In this document: positions 14,501 to 16,675 of the stretch, piece by piece
Numbering within the stretch: position 1 is the stretch's first letter
Layout: every line of letters starts with the position of its first letter
Assembly (NCBI GenBank): GCA_900317795.1
Contig: ONIF01000033.1
Location: 1 to 16,675, forward strand
Origin: an uncultured Eubacteriales bacterium
GTDB lineage: Bacteria; Bacillota; Clostridia; Oscillospirales; Acutalibacteraceae
Reading direction: 5' to 3'
DNA: 16,675 nucleotides
Notes under the pieces: generated by a model
Told to the model about the DNA's origin: nothing
Databases searched by the model: none
Seen by the model: only the letters and a program-made list of their open reading frames with translations
Program-made: the position numbers and the translations under genes

Positions 14501-16003
14501 AATGAGAAAGATAAGGCTTTATTCACACAAAATAATGAAAATTGGAAAAATATGTCGTGTTCTTCAATGTCGGTCATTCCCGTTATAACCGTTGACGGAA
14601 AAGTTGTCGGAAGCGGCACTGAAACCACTCTCGGACAAATTCAGAATATTACCATTTTGTCTGAATGTTCGGGTAAAAAGCAAAGTTATCGTGATGAACT
14701 TGTTGCAGGAAGTATGTATGCACTTGTTGTAAATACATATGACATAGCCGCAAGAGATTTAACAAAATCATATAACTATATGTATTATAATGCTTTAAGT
14801 GATAAAACTTACGGGGCATATTCGGAAGAATATTTGGGTGCTTTGCTTGATTTTGCAGGGAAGCTGTATTTCTCCATGAATGACACTATCGAATTTTTCA
14901 ATTCCGCAAATTGCAGGGTAAATCAAAACCCCGATACCGCCATAGGAATTTTCGGATATGAATTTGAAACCACGTTTAACGGCTGGACAGGTCAAGTTAC
15001 AGGAAATCTTAAAGACGGCACATTTATGACAGATATTGACTGTTTGAGAAGTACACCTGTAAGCCTTATCGGAAGTGAAGAAGACAGAAGAAATTTTGTA
15101 ATGTCCTCAGGAATAGTTTCATCATTGTGTGAGGGCTATATATGGGAATACATATTGGGAAGTCAAGGCATTTCCTCTGTTTCCGTTATAGTGGAGGCTC
15201 TCAAAAACAATGTAGAAGTATTCGTGATAAACTCGGATAATAAATCTTACGCTATGTCAAAGCTGTCTGTATCAGATGAAGTCAGGAATGATATTTCAAA
15301 TTACATTGACAAGGGATATACAGTGTACATTCCGCAGAAACAAATTACTATGGGTAATTGGACAGGTTCGGGCTATATCATGTTTGACTTCAACACAATG
15401 AGTGAAAACATTTACAGATTGTCGGGAGGAATTAACGGCGGTTCGGTATCATCTGTTTATAATCTCAGTGAAATACTTGAATCTAACGACATTGACCCGT
15501 ATGATACGATTTTTGAAGAAGCCGTTCAACTTGCCAATCGTATAAGAGTTTTCATAGCTCAAGCTTCACTTCAAAGAGCCGCAGTATCATTTGCCGCTAC
15601 GGTTTACGGAACGGCTGTTTCAGGAATGAGTACCGCAGGAAGTTATGCCGCCGGAACACTTACTGTATCTGACAGTGTATTTTTCGGATTGGATCTTTCA
15701 AATTTAGCTTTGTCCGGTAACGGTCTTGTAGACTCACTTAAATCCGGTGCAGTAAGTATATTCAATTCAAGACAATTATTGTTGGACTATTACAGTGGAA
15801 ATATTGCGGCAGGTTTTGCCGAGATAAAAGCCTGTGTGTGTGAAATGGAGGCATTTGCATACTCAGTCGGATTTGGTGCATTGGGAGACCTTGCAACAGG
15901 TCTGGGAGTTGTCGGCACGTTTACGGATAATTCAAGATTAGGTAACTTTGCGACTGTTTTAGGCTATCTTACCAATATTGCATCATCTATGATACCTTCG
16001 TGA
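8495..16003 (+). CDS. Giant secreted multidomain protein: vWA, PKD, Ig-like repeats, transglutaminase-like domain
   Basis: 2502 residues; ATG overlaps the previous gene and follows GAGAGGCGG. Signal peptide 1-29 (cut after VSA). Then: beta-helix/polymer-forming-like repeats 40-235; PKD-like 247-326; vWA about 411-575 with metal site DNSGS (Asp419, Ser421, Ser423) and Asp512; discoidin-like 683-774; PKD-like 779-874; a beta domain to 986. Eight Ig-like domains of about 90 residues start near 987, 1078, 1169, 1257, 1357, 1446, 1536 and 1623, each opening with a D-T-x-x-P-type linker. A transglutaminase-like fold (about 1742-1885) keeps His1847 and Asp1872 but has Asp1776 where Cys is expected. 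A beta domain like those following such folds in RHS-type proteins covers about 1966-2065. The last 165 residues are Ala/Gly/Ser-rich and helical. No sorting signal or dockerin is seen. Likely an adhesin or scaffold held by the preceding membrane protein. Confidence 0.85.
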   Translation: MIKKKFNRTLAVILSAILTVSTGIPSVSAVYENTYPDGIDCVLVSDDNAVFNVEKADVDGSIYAHDDIIFYGSKTMKINGSANAHGSVSENISFSETDSTAYQIPDFSDSIEHNVNYSKHFQEDIEISETQLSVSENFLIDGNFTLDEVTLNGMGYITAENNITLNSIKNNCEYLVLYSKDGNIIINGSKLTIDGIIYAPKGKVIFNVKNLTVNGGIYAEDVEFNGTELYLNKVDNYDDLVREQLKVDAGADREIYVGENLLFEGSANYENVSYQWSGDKSIVFENENSQSTSAEFTKTGTYTVTLTGRLHNLSDSDTLSVKVNPDPSRTFTSDSDFNSGNSSDIAVKNDSIMLEKGKKNVSEIKKSYTSDGVSGVNIDSTVSKDKITSSSESIDISYDLKGVRNSVTTEGIDFVFVIDNSGSMWGEYLRNAQEAAKTILGYMHEGDRYAIADLGRVHIGFTDDKELIEQEINRVSSGSGSSEADDGVDIANKLFDEQSSPERQKYIILLADGETDKYSMETMRQYARDAAERNIKIFSLAMRNDIQNMQEAAIITNGIYKNAPDGETIKKFMEIFGNNIFNFAARNVLFKTTVSDKSKIDFENISPAPSAVKDNKDGSTEITWNLDTFEADEIKSINIPVKSDMFKESGYEYLTSNTALYYNDKEGKGQKIYLDDITLPCDTFKDSGTWSAVYDSERENCEWTGIYWHSVYPSDSSADMYISVSNDGVNYTEEMKVNNYTVPENLKGRYIRVKTELHKASDGSSPVVEDITVISGTMKLTKPVDTTISTNIIIKPEIYKNRPVTLYADIQSNSDSVKEISWTVAGNENYVLDTAEILKPTVIFGEKGDYQITLKVADDNGNIAEKTVNISVKDEENVSDIVFDDSTQTVKYTVEGAEFEYFNNETTVDKNIHLVTDNPSAISWVSVRVVPDDIERYKGRWNDVFVYHIDEDLNSAFRLPYCSGKLEITAYDWSGTPYTYTFDILYDDVRPTVSVEKNEKIYSRGYFTKDPYTVTVKAEDNGEIDHVELYLGDEMVSLDENNSHTFVFTESGSYRFRANAFDKAGNSSYNIFYEYIYDDTTLPGIYPFSLNRRNASIGNEIVFTAKAYDNETGVKSAKYTVNDEEITLDENGEYKYIADKAGEFIFKGVAVDYRDNTFENSMKLTVTEDTQAPGVSISATRSREILVNTSAVVTVTANDNVAVTQIDVDVNGKEYTLDENNQFVFTPEEAGDFIITAVAYDNAGNSRSLTYKLKAIDEDITPPSVSYYSANRYEYYNGSQTISVNSGDNTKVDTREFFIDGKPIEKANNGYATPEYSYTDHYQFNPYNVGIGEHTFKAVTTDSSGNKTELERAFTVSDTTAPNISFEGVSTFNTNDTVTVTLKITDFSDVDSVTGTLNGENIVLKNTDEQTLTIENAPAGNYTYSVTAKDIYGNERTNTRNITVRDTVKPVITVSDVEEEYFIPNKPVIKMTVTDNMEVSTVSVTMNGSELVYDGKNIILPEILSAGDYTINITASDTSRNYSYATVKFKVSKPKDITPPVIESVKLIPDNPEVGKPIKVYVTASDDSGTAEIEVTTDGQKFTYENGAYIYTPTKTGEIAVTISATDPSGNVSAITATGYVSSDSTAPIVNADYLSSMTAGHSQTITISAEDEKGIASISLQMNGNPVTLSNGKYVFTPSKTGDYQFTASANDMSGNTGTKEFVISVSEKTDEKELQKYLVNEAETAMTQDMKDRAKELQTAVNVYDFVKNTIRTEYYTGSRKGAAAVYEQLGGNDVDISSLMIAMLRYLKYPSRYVSGTVQYTDNELLKLTGADNVAAAIDCINASGYDSQTYYTPSGQKLIRIEHTWVEVYAPLSECGIDSAEKSWITLDGWFKNYTFNEIETENVEHKYSAALSSELLKRWEEVENKYNLDFSKIKAVLNDNINNHQTATGYYKIIDGAKIEKLPSVADFNIISKSEYYSSVSDSKCDKISVSMDGKTIASFKTNELFGKRLLIQYKPANEKDKALFTQNNENWKNMSCSSMSVIPVITVDGKVVGSGTETTLGQIQNITILSECSGKKQSYRDELVAGSMYALVVNTYDIAARDLTKSYNYMYYNALSDKTYGAYSEEYLGALLDFAGKLYFSMNDTIEFFNSANCRVNQNPDTAIGIFGYEFETTFNGWTGQVTGNLKDGTFMTDIDCLRSTPVSLIGSEEDRRNFVMSSGIVSSLCEGYIWEYILGSQGISSVSVIVEALKNNVEVFVINSDNKSYAMSKLSVSDEVRNDISNYIDKGYTVYIPQKQITMGNWTGSGYIMFDFNTMSENIYRLSGGINGGSVSSVYNLSEILESNDIDPYDTIFEEAVQLANRIRVFIAQASLQRAAVSFAATVYGTAVSGMSTAGSYAAGTLTVSDSVFFGLDLSNLALSGNGLVDSLKSGAVSIFNSRQLLLDYYSGNIAAGFAEIKACVCEMEAFAYSVGFGALGDLATGLGVVGTFTDNSRLGNFATVLGYLTNIASSMIPS

Positions 16004-16055
16004 TGTTCCTGTCGTGAGTTATAAATTAACCGACCATCTAATTTGATATACAAAC

Positions 16056-16091
16056 AAAGCACCCGAAATTTTTGCTTTTTGGGTGCTTTTT
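16056..16091 (+). terminator. Terminator of the surface-protein operon
   Basis: AAAGCACCC (16056-16064) pairs with GGGTGCTTT (16081-16089), and the stem is followed by a T-run ending at 16091. Extra A-T pairs extend toward the loop. Confidence 0.85.
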
Positions 16092-16135
16092 GATACTGTT
16101 CTAAATATATTTATTTTGATACTTTTATATAAACC

Positions 16136-16173
16136 ATTACGAAAAAGTGTGTCTATACACAAAAATTCGTAAT
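16136..16173. repeat. Inverted repeat with nested GTGT/ACAC hairpin
   Basis: ATTACGAA (16136-16143) and TTCGTAAT (16166-16173) are perfect arms around a loop that itself contains GTGT and ACAC. No T-run follows on the plus strand. It could be a weak terminator for the minus-strand gene or a protein-binding site. Confidence 0.5.
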
Positions 16174-16216
16174 CTAACAAACATTTATGATAATTTGTAG
16201 AACTATATTATTTTTA

Positions 16217-16675
16217 TCAGTTCCAATCAATATCGCTATGATTAATCGTTTCGTAATTTATCAAATCTTCATGTGCTTGTGCTATTGCTTTCAAATCATC
16301 AGGACTTCCCAAATCGTCCATATTTACTTCCGATAAAAAGCGTTTCAGTAAAAATGTCAAAAAGTAGGGCATAGTGTAAAATCTGCCGTTCCAACCGATA
16401 TTTTTGTTGGCAAGTTTTATTCCATATTTTATATCGGAAAATTTATCGCTTTGTATCAGTTTATTCAATGAAGCCGTTGCACTGTCATTTGCCTTGACTT
16501 CTACGGGTATCAATGAATTACTGTCCCTCACAAAAAAATCCATTTCAACTGTACTTTTTTCATTCTTGTAAAAATACAGTTGATAGCCTTGTTTCACAAG
16601 CATATCCGCAACGATACTTTCATACAAAGCACCTTTGTAAGTATTGAAATTCTTGTTGTCACGCAAATCTTTCTG
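16217..16675 (-). CDS. C-terminal part of a DUF4143-type ATPase, 5' end outside window
   Basis: The frame is open to the window edge (153 codons plus stop); the TTG at 16666 is an internal codon, not a start. Counting from it, the seen part has the DUF4143 C-terminal pattern: GALYESIVADMLVKQGY, then TVEMDFFV with Asp43, then IPVEVKAND with Glu56 and Lys58, a PD-(D/E)xK-like nuclease arrangement, and NIGWNGRFYTMPYFLTFLL. Full members are about 400 residues, with an N-terminal P-loop AAA domain that would lie beyond the window. Cellular role is poorly known. It is convergent with the surface operon and probably unrelated. Confidence 0.8.
   Translation of the reverse strand, partial: QKDLRDNKNFNTYKGALYESIVADMLVKQGYQLYFYKNEKSTVEMDFFVRDSNSLIPVEVKANDSATASLNKLIQSDKFSDIKYGIKLANKNIGWNGRFYTMPYFLTFLLKRFLSEVNMDDLGSPDDLKAIAQAHEDLINYETINHSDIDWN

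Larger units (their letters stand above)
16004..16216. other. Intergenic region between convergent units
   Basis: It holds the terminator of the giant gene and an inverted repeat at 16136-16173 (separate entries). No gene is seen. Confidence 0.6.

Noticed and set aside
1278..16142. Shared string TATAAACCATT near 1280 and 16128 as att sites of an integrated element
   Set aside because: Identity covers only about 11 bp of AT-rich promoter-like sequence and no integrase is present in the window.
1..16675. Avoidance of CCGG because of an HpaII-type system
   Set aside because: By eye about 16 CCGG sites occur, close to chance for this base composition.

Overview
The window is AT-rich DNA from a low-GC Gram-positive bacterium, most likely a gut clostridium of the Ruminococcus/Oscillospiraceae type. 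The clues are GGAGG-like ribosome binding sites, TTGAAA-17-TATAAT promoters, Ser-Glu-Ile/Val tails, and a huge exported Ig/vWA/transglutaminase-like protein. The species call is inference. The left part looks like a mobile or plasmid-derived element; the right part is a surface-protein locus.

Positions 1-1330 hold the 5' part of a minus-strand archaeo-eukaryotic-type primase gene and its leader, which looks like a complete antisense-RNA control circuit. There is a sense promoter, a divergent promoter for a roughly 100-nt counter-transcript with its own terminator, and a hairpin that hides the primase Shine-Dalgarno sequence. An 11-T tract sits inside the counter-transcript promoter spacer.

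Positions 1331-2455 hold a gene-free control region. After it comes a plasmid-type HTH/coiled-coil gene broken by a 2-bp insertion inside a 21-unit 9-bp repeat tract.

Positions 2543-6111 are a tightly overlapping restriction-modification operon. It encodes a Vsr-type nicking endonuclease, an M.HpaII-like cytosine-5 methyltransferase fused in frame to an HpaII-like endonuclease, and a second cytosine-5 methyltransferase. The endonuclease part is interrupted by a perfect 19-bp tandem duplication. In this copy methylation is probably ON and restriction OFF. A bidirectional terminator follows.

Positions 6230-7208 (minus) hold two unrecognised small genes: a two-helix membrane protein, and a protein whose tail carries four Gly-Gly-Ile-Thr motifs. 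Divergent to them, 7352-16003 is a two-gene exported-protein operon. The first gene is a membrane-anchored protein with a degenerate sorting-like C-terminus. The second is a 2502-residue secreted protein with a beta-helix-like N-terminus, PKD, vWA, discoidin-like, eight Ig-like repeats, a transglutaminase-like fold with Asp in place of the catalytic Cys, and a hydrophobic C-terminal region. It ends at a strong terminator. The right edge holds the C-terminal part of a minus-strand DUF4143-type ATPase.

Taken together, the left 5 kb has three slippage-prone or reversible sequence features (T11, a 9-bp repeat with a 2-bp insert, a 19-bp duplication). Each sits where a length change would switch a gene.
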